A stretch of 14,466 nucleotides of DNA from JAGGZI01 sp964399605 (GTDB lineage Archaea > Aenigmatarchaeota > Aenigmatarchaeia > PWEA01 > JAGHBM01), in the NCBI GenBank assembly GCA_964399605.1, contig CAYNRH010000022.1, positions 1 through 14,466 on the forward strand, in the 5' to 3' direction. Positions 1 to 7,226 of the stretch are shown here, in pieces; the stretch's first letter is position 1, and every line of letters begins with the position of its first letter. Under the pieces are notes generated by a model. It was not told the origin of the DNA. It saw only the letters and a program-made list of their open reading frames with translations, and made no database searches. The translations under genes were made by a program, and so were the position numbers.

Positions 1-57
1 ATATCACCTATTTTAACATCAAATTAAGATTTATTTAGGGCGCATGTATTTAAATGT
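1..57 (-). promoter_or_regulatory. Promoter and ribosome binding site of a gene starting just outside the window
   Basis: On the minus strand a TATA-like box (ATTTAAATAC, 48-57) overlaps the stop codon of the GINS51 gene, and TAGGTGATAT occupies 10-1 at the window edge. GGTGAT matches the archaeal Shine-Dalgarno core. The spacing fits a transcript starting near position 27 and a start codon a few bases beyond position 1. I infer that another minus-strand gene with its own promoter follows. The gene itself is not visible. Confidence 0.45.
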
Positions 58-733
58 TAACTGGTTCTGCTTTGTTTTTATTTATTATTAAATCAGCCAC
101 TTTTTCCTCTAATGTAACAAGGTCTTCTGGCTTAAATGGTCCATAACTCCTTCCATCAGTGCCGAGAAACTGTGGTATTTCCTCAAGAATCCTGACAAGT
201 TTGAACCCCTCAAGCTGTTTTATCTTTGGTAATTTTTCATCTTTTTTCAATTCCTCTGCTGCATCCTCTTCCTTTTTGGTTTCCTCTTTTGGCTCTTTCT
301 CCACTACTTTTTCTTCCTTTGGTTCTTCCTTTTTCTCTTCTCCACTCTTCTCTTCGCCGGTGCCTTTTATCTGGCTTAAAATGCCTTCCCGCATTTCCCT
401 CAAATGCTCAACTATTATATCAAAATGTTTAGCCTCAAATGGAAGAAGGTTTTGCGGAACAGCGTTGCCCCTGACGGAGTGCATGGCAAGCAGGAGCAGT
501 TTCCTTTCTCTTCTGTCCAGTATATCCTTTATTATTGTCATAACATTTTCTATTTCCTTTATTATCATAGGGTCCTTTGTTTCCTCGTAAATTTTTTCCT
601 TCCTTTTCATCCATTCGGCGCACGACTGGTAAAAATCTTCAGGAAGCTCTTGCAGCTGCTTGTTATCTCTCTCATACCTTTGAAACTTCCTAAAGGTCTC
701 ATAAGTTATGACATTTTCCTTATTATCATCCAT
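50..733 (-). CDS. gins51: DNA replication factor GINS, archaeal GINS51 (GINS15) type
   Basis: This is a subunit of the GINS complex, which joins the MCM helicase and the Cdc45/GAN protein in the archaeal replisome. The 227-aa product has the A-then-B domain order of GINS51. An all-helical A domain covers about residues 1-125, including the TYETFRKFQRYER start and the ERKLLLLAMHSVRG helix. A Glu/Lys-rich linker follows at about 126-168. A small beta-rich B domain (about 175-220) ends the protein, with FLGTDGRSYGPF. I chose the ATG at 733, not the in-frame ATG at 775. The 733 start has GGAGTGAT four bases upstream, lies just past the stop of the YhaM-like gene, and begins directly at the conserved domain; the 775 start would overlap that gene by 37 nt. 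It is the last gene of the minus-strand cluster. The family call is firm; the exact start is likely but not proven. Confidence 0.9.
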   Translation of the reverse strand: MDDNKENVITYETFRKFQRYERDNKQLQELPEDFYQSCAEWMKRKEKIYEETKDPMIIKEIENVMTIIKDILDRRERKLLLLAMHSVRGNAVPQNLLPFEAKHFDIIVEHLREMREGILSQIKGTGEEKSGEEKKEEPKEEKVVEKEPKEETKKEEDAAEELKKDEKLPKIKQLEGFKLVRILEEIPQFLGTDGRSYGPFKPEDLVTLEEKVADLIINKNKAEPVNI

Positions 734-738
734 AAATA

Positions 739-1692
739 TCACTCCAGATAAATCTGACCAAATCTCTTTGTCCATATGTGAAAGTCATCGGTTTCAGCAT
801 TTTCCTTTAGGTCCACATACTGTCTGATTTTTGAATCCAACTCGTCCAAGTAGTAAACTGCTGCAGCTTCAGGGAACATTGGCGGCAGAACTGAACCGTT
901 TTCACGGCTGCCGTGGTGTGAAATAATTATATGAAGGAGCTTGTGTTTCAGGTCTTCAGGAAATCCATCTATTTTACTTATCTTTTCTATTAGTATTTCC
1001 TCCCCAAGCGACATGTGACCCCTGAGCAGGCCGCGCCTGGATTGCTTTATGTTTGTTGTCACATCAAACTCTTTAATCTTGCCTATATCATGAATAAAAC
1101 ACCCAAACTTTATCAGGTCCAAATCAAGAAAACCATATCTTTCCTTGAGTGTTTTACCAAGCTTTATCATATTCAGGGAATGCTCCAGTAACCCCCCTAT
1201 GTATGCGTGGTGATAATACATTGCCGCCGGTGTTTTTTTCAGGCTTTCCACAAATTCCTTGTCTTCAAAAAAAACATCAACAAGTTTTTTTAAATCTGGA
1301 TTTTTTATCTCGTCAAGTTCCTTTTTCAAGTCGTTGAACATTTCCTCTACATTTTTTTTGGACTTCTCAACAAAATCTTCAATATCAAAAATCTCTACCT
1401 TTTTTAAGCTTCCTCCTTCCTCAAGGTTTATCTGCAACCTGCCATTAAATTCACTAATGCTTCCGCTTATTCTCAAAACATCACCTGTAGAAATCTGGTC
1501 GTAAACGCTTTTAACAAAATCCTTGTCCTTTCCGCCCCAATATTTTGCCTCAATTTCACCCGTTTTATCCGAAAGTCCAAGGACAAACATCCAACCATTC
1601 TTATAAGGCCTCAATGGCTTCTTATACTTCACTGAGAACTCGCTTTCTATTTTTTCATTCTCTTCCAAATCTTTTATAAACTTCTCTTTCAT
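739..1692 (-). CDS. OB-fold/HD-domain 3'-5' exoribonuclease, YhaM family-like
   Basis: The product is about 317 aa. An N-terminal OB-fold (about residues 10-105, numbered from the upstream GTG at 1701) contains GWMFVLGLSDKTGEIEAKYW, and an HD phosphohydrolase domain covers about 150-300. Metal-binding HD residues are visible: the HHAYIGGLLEHS segment (about 164-175), HD in CFIHDIGK (204-205), GH at 228-229 and HHG at 262-264. The OB-HD order is that of bacterial YhaM, a manganese-dependent 3'-5' exonuclease acting on RNA and single-stranded DNA. The sequence could also start at two GTG codons (1701, 1698). I prefer the ATG at 1692 because GGTGG lies just in front of it. A TATA-like stretch near 1725-1734 may give it its own promoter, so operon membership with the gene upstream is open. 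Its ribosome-binding neighbourhood leads straight into GINS51. The enzyme class is well supported; substrate preference is inferred. Confidence 0.85.
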   Translation of the reverse strand: MKEKFIKDLEENEKIESEFSVKYKKPLRPYKNGWMFVLGLSDKTGEIEAKYWGGKDKDFVKSVYDQISTGDVLRISGSISEFNGRLQINLEEGGSLKKVEIFDIEDFVEKSKKNVEEMFNDLKKELDEIKNPDLKKLVDVFFEDKEFVESLKKTPAAMYYHHAYIGGLLEHSLNMIKLGKTLKERYGFLDLDLIKFGCFIHDIGKIKEFDVTTNIKQSRRGLLRGHMSLGEEILIEKISKIDGFPEDLKHKLLHIIISHHGSRENGSVLPPMFPEAAAVYYLDELDSKIRQYVDLKENAETDDFHIWTKRFGQIYLE

Positions 1693-1739
1693 ACCCACCA
1701 CACAATTATTATTTGAATAATAGAGAATAAAAAGATTGC

Positions 1740-2474
1740 CTAACTTTTTCTTGCAACAATCAAAAATCTGGATGAATTTGTTTTTATCCCATCTTTTGTT
1801 TTATACATCATTTTAATTTCTTCAAGAAAATTTTGGTCTTTCTCAACGTCAAAATCTGGAATTATTGGCGTGTTGTTCAACAAAAATATGAGTTCGTCTT
1901 CTGTATAATATTCATCAGCATTGTAAGTGTCACTCCTGAGAATATCGAAACCGTTTTTCAACTCTTTGATATATTTCCCCATAGATGTTCCTGGTTTTAT
2001 GCCAAAAGACTGCCCCCTGCCGAAAACATTCTTTATATTTTCTTTATCATCTTCCATAACCTGTTGTGTGATGAAAACCCCGTGTGTCTTAAGGACTCTA
2101 CGAACCTCTTCTACAAAAAACGGAGAATGCCTACATATTACAATGTCAAAAACTTCTTTTTTAAATGGCAATTTAGCTGCATTTGATAAAAACAAGAATA
2201 TATTAGAAATTCCGGATTTTTCAAGATTTTCCTTTGCTCTGATTATCATATTTTTTGAATTATCAACTCCATAAGAATTTTTAACAAACTTAGAAATCTT
2301 CAGGAGCTTTTCTCCGCTTCCGGTTCCTATGTCCAGAAGTAAATGATCATTGAGAGCATACCTTTTAACTACATCCAGGAAATTCCACTTCTTGCCAAAA
2401 ACCTTGACTTTCAATCCATCAAAATTCCATCCAATTCTGGAGCCAACTTCATCGTAGAGTTTCTTGTAGTTCAT
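1740..2474 (-). CDS. Class I SAM-dependent methyltransferase, substrate unknown
   Basis: The 244-aa protein has the Rossmann methyltransferase fold signatures. Motif I is LLDIGTGSGE (46-55). The acidic residue after strand 2 is D71 in YGVDNS. A motif II/III region runs from AAKLPFKKEVFDIVICRHS to VRRVLKTHGVFITQQ (99-138), typical of the Methyltransf_11/UbiE-like group. The N-terminal 40 residues and the C-terminal 80 residues do not point to a substrate I can name; rRNA, tRNA or small-molecule targets are all possible. It sits 24 nt after the UPF0173 gene and 38 nt before the YhaM-like gene. An AT-rich TATA-like run at 2493-2504 is about 24 nt from the ATG, so it may be transcribed as a leaderless mRNA from its own promoter as well. 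Confidence 0.85.
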   Translation of the reverse strand: MNYKKLYDEVGSRIGWNFDGLKVKVFGKKWNFLDVVKRYALNDHLLLDIGTGSGEKLLKISKFVKNSYGVDNSKNMIIRAKENLEKSGISNIFLFLSNAAKLPFKKEVFDIVICRHSPFFVEEVRRVLKTHGVFITQQVMEDDKENIKNVFGRGQSFGIKPGTSMGKYIKELKNGFDILRSDTYNADEYYTEDELIFLLNNTPIIPDFDVEKDQNFLEEIKMMYKTKDGIKTNSSRFLIVARKS

Positions 2475-2498
2475 AAGAAATATTGGAATGTATTAAAT

Positions 2499-3149
2499 TT
2501 AAAATTCAATTTCTTCCCCTGTTTTCATAACCTTTACAATTTTTTCCTTGAATTTTGACTCAAACACTTTCTTGAATTCCTCAGGGCTGGGATCTATCAC
2601 AGGAAAAGTGCCGTAGTGCATTGGTATTACCATATTTGGATTCAGGAGCTCTGTGGCTTTTACTGCATCCTTCGTGCCCATTGTATACCTGTCCCCTATT
2701 GGGAGTAGAGCCAAGTCCAGCCCTTCCTCTCCTATGATTCTCATGTCTCCAAACAATCCAGTGTCTCCAGCATGGTAAATCCTTTTTCCATTCTTTTCTA
2801 AAACAAATCCTGCAGGATGACCAAGGTTGGAGCTGTGAAGAGCAAGAACCATCTTTATTTTCCAGCCACATGTGGAAATCTCTCCGCCTATGTTCATTCC
2901 CTCTGCCTTTATACCCCTCTTCAATGCTTCCTGGGCTATCTCATGAATCGCCACTATTGTGGCATCGTTCTTCTTTGCAATTTCAAATGCATCCCCAAGA
3001 TGGTCTGGATGGTCATGCGTAACACATATAATCTTGCATTTTATTTCATTTGGTTCAAACGGGCACTTTGGATTTCCAGATATGAATGGGTCTATCAACA
3101 GCTCATCATCTATGAGAAAACAGGAATGGCCAAAATATTTTATTTTCAT
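2499..3149 (-). CDS. UPF0173 family metal-dependent hydrolase (metallo-beta-lactamase fold)
   Basis: The 216-aa protein is close to full length for this family. It begins with MKIKYFGHSCFLIDDELLIDP, a typical start for UPF0173/UlaG-like lactonase-fold proteins. The di-metal site is visible as THDHPDH (44-50), with H45, H47, D49 and H50. Further ligands are H105 in LALHSS, H126 and D129 in YHAGDT, and H178 in MHYGTFP. The family has no well-established physiological substrate; some relatives hydrolyse lactones. An AAGGAGAA element sits about 12 nt before the ATG, a little farther than usual. It is the first gene of the minus-strand cluster and is divergent from the 299-aa orphan. The family call is strong; function is unknown. 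Confidence 0.9.
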   Translation of the reverse strand: MKIKYFGHSCFLIDDELLIDPFISGNPKCPFEPNEIKCKIICVTHDHPDHLGDAFEIAKKNDATIVAIHEIAQEALKRGIKAEGMNIGGEISTCGWKIKMVLALHSSNLGHPAGFVLEKNGKRIYHAGDTGLFGDMRIIGEEGLDLALLPIGDRYTMGTKDAVKATELLNPNMVIPMHYGTFPVIDPSPEEFKKVFESKFKEKIVKVMKTGEEIEF

Positions 3150-3194
3150 GGTTATGTTATGTTCTCCTTAATTTAAAAAATTTAACAAGAGAAA

Positions 3195-3233
3195 GATATT
3201 TAAAGTTTAGGAGTGTTATTATTGTTAGGTGAC
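3195..3233 (+). promoter_or_regulatory. Promoter and ribosome binding site of the 299-aa orphan gene
   Basis: A TATA-like box (GATATTTAAAG, 3195-3205) and an AGGTGAC element (3227-3233) precede the ATG at 3240. The second is complementary to the conserved 16S rRNA 3' end and is spaced 6 nt from the start. The divergent minus-strand gene at 3149 shares this 90-nt intergenic region. Confidence 0.55.
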
Positions 3234-3239
3234 TAAGAT

Positions 3240-4139
3240 ATGGAAGTTGACTCTATCACTGGAACCGTCGTGAGAAACATACCATTTTTGATAATGAGAA
3301 ACAGTGAGGAAAGAAAATACTTTATTTTAGAAATGAATCCACTTGAATACAGACATTTGGATATATCCCTTAGAAATAATCCTGATTATTTCACACTTAT
3401 GATGAAGAGCTTTTTTGACATCACTGGAGAAAATGTCAAAGGACTCTATATTGATGACAGGGTTGGAATAGAAAAATATTACACCTCCACTCTTGAGTTA
3501 GGTAAAAATAAATTTGAAAGAGTTTCAACAGTACCCGGAATAGTAACGACAATGGTTGGAAAGGGAAAAATATTTGTTGATGACGATTTTCCAGTGAATG
3601 AGAGAAAGTTTAGGAGATATTTTGGATTGAAAAAGAATGATATAGAAGACCTTAAATTCAGAGACGTGAAGGGTTTTGTATATGACCCTGAACATAAAGA
3701 GTTTGAGGGTACAGATGCGTATAAAAAAATTGAATTTAAAGGAGAGAGAATGTTACAAGTCGCTCCCGAGACCAGCGCTAATTTTGGTGTTTATCTCTAT
3801 GACGACAAAGAACTTTTAATAAATAAGCCGCCAGAGGAAATGCTTGAACCTAAACCTGGACCAATTCTGGGAATACATGAACTTGATGCACTTGCTCTCT
3901 CAAATGAGATTATTAAAAAATATGGAATTGGTGTGAGAGATGTGTACTTTGAAATAAATGAAAGTCCAGACAATGGAGTAATTACTCCGGAGAATGGCTT
4001 TGCTAGAATAGAATATAAGGGAAAAGAAAAAATATCATACGTAGATACTTTTGTGGGTGCCCTTGATCATTACACCAAAAATTTTTATGCAAAATTTGCC
4101 AAAATGAATAAAAATCTTAAAAATCCAGAAGTTGCTTAG
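3240..4139 (+). CDS. Hypothetical protein, 299 aa, no family recognised
   Basis: I do not recognise this protein. It has no signal peptide, no hydrophobic span long enough for a membrane helix, and no obvious catalytic motif. It looks like a soluble alpha/beta protein with many charged residues. A possible domain boundary is the Pro-rich stretch PPEEMLEPKPGP at about 198-209, followed by a helical segment (HELDALALSNEIIKKYG) and a short beta-rich region. A good Shine-Dalgarno element supports the start. Codon and base composition look like those of its neighbours. Its stop codon is separated by one base from the stop of the convergent primase gene, so the 3' ends of the two mRNAs must overlap. 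Expression is likely; function cannot be inferred from the context. Confidence 0.8.
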   Translation: MEVDSITGTVVRNIPFLIMRNSEERKYFILEMNPLEYRHLDISLRNNPDYFTLMMKSFFDITGENVKGLYIDDRVGIEKYYTSTLELGKNKFERVSTVPGIVTTMVGKGKIFVDDDFPVNERKFRRYFGLKKNDIEDLKFRDVKGFVYDPEHKEFEGTDAYKKIEFKGERMLQVAPETSANFGVYLYDDKELLINKPPEEMLEPKPGPILGIHELDALALSNEIIKKYGIGVRDVYFEINESPDNGVITPENGFARIEYKGKEKISYVDTFVGALDHYTKNFYAKFAKMNKNLKNPEVA

Positions 4140-4140
4140 T

Positions 4141-5379
4141 TTATTTCTTGAATGGATAAACAACAGGATTTTTTATCTTCTCGCACTTCTTGTCAGGCTT
4201 GCACACGCCAAAGGATTTGTAGAATTGTTGGTTGTCGCAATTTGGCGGTAGGAGGTCCCTGCTCTGGTTTTCAAACCACTTCAACTGGGTGGAAATATAA
4301 TTGTCTTTCAAAGGCGGCCTGTTCTTCCTGTTCCATTCCATTATTCTTTTCTCAGTCTCTTCCCGAGACCAGCCCATTGTGGTAAGGAAATTGGCAAGTA
4401 TGAAAACACTTCTTTTTCTCCCGTCAGACAACCCCTGAAGAATTGCCTTTATGCATGGGGGGAACTGCTTTTCATTTATCTTTTTGCCTCTCTTTATCTT
4501 TTTATTGGATTTTTTCTTTTCGGTTTTTTTCTGTGAAGAATACCAATCCAGCGCATCAACAATAAGGTCTGTTGCCTCCTGTGGTTCTGTTTTCTGGAAA
4601 AAGTCCAGCCTTGCCTTTACATTCTCTACTTTTGCATCATCCTTTTTGAAATCTTCCAAATTGTTTATAGGCACGCTGACAAGCCAGCTCTTTTCGTTCA
4701 ATGAATAAGGAAGCCTGAACAGATGGCGCGAACCCCAGTCTTTTTCCACATCCACAAAAATGTAAGGTGTTATCTCCTCAAGCTGCTGGTTTAGCTCATC
4801 CACCAGCTCCCTTAAAGAGCCTTTCATCTTTATGAGGTCCTGAAGAAGATTATCTTTTATTTCGTTTCTTATGAATGCTGCTATTATCTGCGGGATTTTC
4901 GGAAATTGTTTTCTTGTCTCTTCATAATCTATTTTATGTGGAAAAGCTACCCATGGAACGCCGATATGAAATCCCCTGTTTCCTGAGAACTTCAACCCAG
5001 GCCTTCTTATGCCATGCTTTTTCAACGACTCTATAACCCTTTGTGCAGCAAGCTTGGATGCATCCAGACCAATTGCAGAATCTATGTCTATTATGAGGTC
5101 CCATCCTGTCCTTAAATCATTTAGCTCTTCCACACTTAATTTGGTATCAAGCTGCATTGGGTTCTTCCAGTGCTCAACAGAGCCATGAAAACTCACAGAA
5201 CCCCTCCTGACCATTTCAACTATGTCCCTTGGATAAATCACCACATTGGGCCTGCTGATGAACGAACCATTTGACAAAGAAGATGATATCTCCCTGCCTT
5301 TGCAGTCCTTGAAAATCTTACCTAAAATCTCTTCCTGAGAATAATACCCGTAAATTTTTTTCAGATTCATAATAAACAC
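4141..5379 (-). CDS. priS: Single-chain DNA primase: PriS catalytic domain fused to PriL Fe-S domain
   Basis: This enzyme makes RNA or DNA primers for replication. The 412-aa protein has the PriS (archaeo-eukaryotic primase) signatures: FHGSVEHWKNP at 64-74, the catalytic DxD as D98 and D100 in LIIDIDS, SGNRGFH at 132-138, and a third acidic residue near D210 followed by SRHLFRLPYS, with K230 in the nucleotide site. After a Lys-rich linker (about 283-304) comes a short PriL C-terminal domain. Its cysteines C309, C381, C393 and C399 fit the four ligands of the 4Fe-4S cluster. No separate PriL gene is in the window. Such a fusion is known from Nanoarchaeum equitans. The start is GTG at 5379 or ATG at 5370; a TATA-like box at 5404-5413 places transcription close to both. 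Function is well supported; the absence of a separate PriL elsewhere cannot be judged here. Confidence 0.88.
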   Translation of the reverse strand: MFIMNLKKIYGYYSQEEILGKIFKDCKGREISSSLSNGSFISRPNVVIYPRDIVEMVRRGSVSFHGSVEHWKNPMQLDTKLSVEELNDLRTGWDLIIDIDSAIGLDASKLAAQRVIESLKKHGIRRPGLKFSGNRGFHIGVPWVAFPHKIDYEETRKQFPKIPQIIAAFIRNEIKDNLLQDLIKMKGSLRELVDELNQQLEEITPYIFVDVEKDWGSRHLFRLPYSLNEKSWLVSVPINNLEDFKKDDAKVENVKARLDFFQKTEPQEATDLIVDALDWYSSQKKTEKKKSNKKIKRGKKINEKQFPPCIKAILQGLSDGRKRSVFILANFLTTMGWSREETEKRIMEWNRKNRPPLKDNYISTQLKWFENQSRDLLPPNCDNQQFYKSFGVCKPDKKCEKIKNPVVYPFKK

Positions 5380-5460
5380 TTATTTCTAAGTAATTTAACA
5401 TTTTATTTAAATATATTTTAGAATTTCCTATGGAAACCCCACCCCCAAGTGACACCGAAA

Positions 5461-5475
5461 AGAATAAATATCTTA
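5461..5475 (+). promoter_or_regulatory. TATA-like box of the candidate ncRNA
   Basis: AGAATAAATATCTTA at 5461-5475 is AT-rich and lies about 25 nt upstream of 5491-5493, where the first helix of the proposed RNA begins. That is the usual distance from an archaeal TATA box to the transcription start. Other AT-rich runs are close by, so this assignment is tentative. Confidence 0.4.
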
Positions 5476-5490
5476 AATGTTATATTTATA

Positions 5491-5658
5491 ATACCTATGG
5501 GGTGTGTCAAGGCAGTCGTCTTGTGCTCTCTATATTAACAACGTAAGACTTCGGTTTTATGTTGTAAGGTATGGAAATCTTCGGACGGAAATACCCTAAT
5601 AATATAGAAAACGGGACGATAGGACTTGTTCCGAATGCCTTCTCCTCATAGGTTTTTT
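5491..5658 (+). ncRNA. Candidate structured non-coding RNA, family not recognised
   Basis: The stretch folds by eye into one closed, branched structure. P1 pairs 5493-5502 with 5644-5653 (10 bp, one G-U). P2 pairs GGCA 5511-5514 with TGCC 5636-5639 and GTCGTC 5515-5520 with GACGAT 5615-5620. P3 pairs 5529-5537 with 5600-5608 (9 bp). P3 opens into a three-way junction. P4 is a 12-bp hairpin (5538-5549/5554-5565) capped by C(UUCG)G. P5 pairs GGTAT 5568-5572 with ATACC 5591-5595, has a symmetric G/A-rich internal loop and ends in a second UUCG loop. A small hairpin may form at 5622-5632. Six T residues (5653-5658) follow P1, like an archaeal terminator. The UUCG loops and T-run give the plus strand. 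I checked for RNase P, SRP, tRNA, box C/D and H/ACA hallmarks and found none. It lies in a gene-free gap after the primase promoter, and its downstream gene is on the other strand, so a riboswitch role is unlikely. Confidence 0.65.
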
Positions 5659-5690
5659 ATATATATTTCTTATGCAATTATTCATTCACT

Positions 5691-6119
5691 TTAAAGAAGA
5701 TTATAGATATCCCCATCTCTAATTGTGGGATAATTCTTTATATTGAATAAATTATGGAGAAAGTGTGAGACTGGATGGGTATCTTTCAATGGCTCATCAA
5801 AACTGTATATCTCTGACCTTATGTCTCCTCTCCACTTGGCTATTCTAAATGCTGCTTCATCGACTACATTTTCTTTAATCAAAGGTAATGTACCTGCATA
5901 CGCACCAACTGCTCCAGCTATTGGATCACCCGTACATGAATAGGTAAATAAACTTCCAAAAGTCGCAAGTGCAACAGAAAGAGGGTAAAATATTTTATTG
6001 CTCATCCTGTTTTTTCTTTTCCTATCCCACTTTAAAACAGCATCGTTTGCCTCAACCATTTTCTTATGGCGTTCCTCTATGGTTATTTGTAACCCCAAAG
6101 CTTTTTCTTCCATAAACAT
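5691..6119 (-). CDS. Small membrane protein, hypothetical
   Basis: The 142-aa product is unrecognised. It has a charged N-terminal helix (about 4-40), then two hydrophobic segments at about 44-60 and 65-81 separated by CTGDP, which could form a membrane hairpin. A soluble, partly aromatic tail follows (about 84-142, with RDGDIYNLL at the end). The start could be the ATG at 6119 or the ATG at 6113. A TATA-like box (CGCTTAAATC on the minus strand, 6135-6144) is about 26 nt from 6113, which favours a leaderless mRNA beginning at the second Met. The gene is divergent from the coiled-coil pair and convergent with the candidate ncRNA, whose T-run ends about 30 nt from its stop codon. Being a real gene is likely from its promoter and reading frame; function is unknown. 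Confidence 0.65.
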   Translation of the reverse strand: MFMEEKALGLQITIEERHKKMVEANDAVLKWDRKRKNRMSNKIFYPLSVALATFGSLFTYSCTGDPIAGAVGAYAGTLPLIKENVVDEAAFRIAKWRGDIRSEIYSFDEPLKDTHPVSHFLHNLFNIKNYPTIRDGDIYNLL

Positions 6120-6161
6120 AATTACACAGAAAAAGATTTAAGCGTTAATTCAGGATTAAAA

Positions 6162-6172
6162 AATATTTATTA
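6162..6172 (+). promoter_or_regulatory. TATA box for the leaderless coiled-coil gene
   Basis: AATATTTATTA at 6162-6172 is centred about 26 nt before the ATG at 6193, and no Shine-Dalgarno element is visible. This fits transcription starting at or next to the start codon. Confidence 0.55.
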
Positions 6173-6192
6173 ACTGAAAATTAATTATTATC

Positions 6193-6576
6193 ATGGCTGT
6201 TTTTAGAGGTTCTCCCGATGTTCCGGTGGCAAACGAATTAATAAAAAGACTGAACGAGAACACAAGAAGAATAAGAGACCTTGAAGAATTAAACCGCGCA
6301 CTGGAAACTAAAATAGATGCGATAGAAGAAAGATTGTTAAAAAGGCAGGAAGAATTAAAAAACAGGTTCGAGGGGATTGGAGAAGATATAAAAGATTTAA
6401 ATATAAGGTTAATGAAAATAGAAAATGATATAAAAAAAATAAAGAAAAATCTTGAAAAAACCGCTACAAAAGTCGAGCTTGATGAAATTTCAAACTTCGT
6501 AAAGCTCATGAATCCCATTAAGATGAATTTCATGACCAGAGACGAAGTAAAAAAAATGATAAAGGAGAGTAAATGA
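6193..6576 (+). CDS. Coiled-coil protein, first of a coupled pair
   Basis: The 127-aa protein is almost entirely helical and charged. Residues about 14-95 show heptad-like spacing of Leu/Ile with repeated Glu and Lys, which predicts a long coiled coil. The C-terminal part contains NPIKMNFMTRDEVKKMIKE, which looks like a small capping segment. No signal peptide, membrane helix or enzyme motif is seen. A TATA box 26 nt upstream suggests a leaderless start. Its TGA stop overlaps the ATG of the next gene (ATGA), so translation of the two is probably coupled and they may act together. The pair resembles, from general familiarity only, coiled-coil pairs seen in DPANN genomes, and the next gene over is a pilin. 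A role as a pilus or archaellum accessory protein is a guess. Confidence 0.75.
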   Translation: MAVFRGSPDVPVANELIKRLNENTRRIRDLEELNRALETKIDAIEERLLKRQEELKNRFEGIGEDIKDLNIRLMKIENDIKKIKKNLEKTATKVELDEISNFVKLMNPIKMNFMTRDEVKKMIKESK

Positions 6577-7226
6577 TTTCGATTCCTGGATTGAAAAAAG
6601 AAGAAAAAAGAGAACCCGCTATTTCTAGGGTTGAAAAACTTAGTTCTGAAGGGAAAAGTGAGAAAGATATTATAAGGATAATGAGAGAAGAAGGATATCC
6701 AAATGAAGACATCTCAAGAGCTTTAAACAAAGCAATAAAGTTTAAGGTTACCGGCGCACCCGAACCGCAGCAATCTTTTGCAGATATGTCACCACCACAG
6801 GAACAGCCGAGAGACTTGCCGCAATTCATAGCGCCACAACCGACCAAGTCGTTTGATAATAATGTAATAGAAATGAATGAGGAAGAGGAAATTGGGCTGG
6901 AAGAACTGATACAGGAAATAATAGAGGAAAAGTGGAAGGACGTTGAAGGGGAGCTGAACGAAATTCAGAAGGGCTTCATACAGATACAGGACCAAATAGA
7001 GTACTTAACTGACCGAATAAACAAGCTTGAAAAAAAAGAGGAGGAAAAGAAAAAAGAGCTTAAGGAGATGATATCTGAAAGCACATCCCATATAGAAAAT
7101 ATAGAAAGCAGAGTTGGCTCAGTTGAGATGGCATTCAAAGAATTCTTGCCCAAACTAACTGAGAACGTGAGAGCACTCTCAGGAATAGTCAACGAAATTA
7201 AATCAAAAGAGAAGAAAAAATCATAA
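6573..7226 (+). CDS. Coiled-coil protein with N-terminal helical domain, second of a coupled pair
   Basis: The 217-aa protein has three parts. Residues about 15-57 form a compact helical region (SEGKSEKDIIRIMREEGYPN, then EDISRALNKA), reminiscent of UBA-like three-helix units. Residues about 60-92 are rich in Pro and Gln and probably flexible. Residues about 98-217 are a long charged coiled coil ending in FLPKLTENVRALSGIVNEIK. There is no membrane or export signal. It starts inside the previous gene through an ATGA overlap. Its stop codon lies within 6 nt of, and overlaps, the end of the convergent pilin gene. I infer a structural or scaffolding role with the 127-aa partner; similarity to archaellum proteins of the FlaC/D/E group is possible but not shown by any motif I can see. 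Confidence 0.78.
   Translation: MISIPGLKKEEKREPAISRVEKLSSEGKSEKDIIRIMREEGYPNEDISRALNKAIKFKVTGAPEPQQSFADMSPPQEQPRDLPQFIAPQPTKSFDNNVIEMNEEEEIGLEELIQEIIEEKWKDVEGELNEIQKGFIQIQDQIEYLTDRINKLEKKEEEKKKELKEMISESTSHIENIESRVGSVEMAFKEFLPKLTENVRALSGIVNEIKSKEKKKS

Noticed and set aside
734..775. Longer GINS51 start at the ATG 775
   Set aside because: It would overlap the preceding gene by 37 nt and adds residues outside the domain; the ATG at 733 has GGAGTGAT directly upstream.
5429..5456. CCTATGG and CCCC/GACACC stretches upstream of the ncRNA that could pair with its 5' end
   Set aside because: They lie upstream of the predicted transcription start, and the pairing would compete with the much better P1 helix.
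5491..5658. Riboswitch controlling a downstream gene
   Set aside because: The next gene downstream is on the opposite strand and the RNA ends in its own T-run, so no coding region follows it in the same transcript.
6156..6533. 125-aa open frame on the minus strand opposite the coiled-coil gene
   Set aside because: Rich in Ser, Phe and Ile as expected for the reverse of a Lys/Glu-rich coding strand; the plus-strand gene has a promoter and a coupled neighbour.
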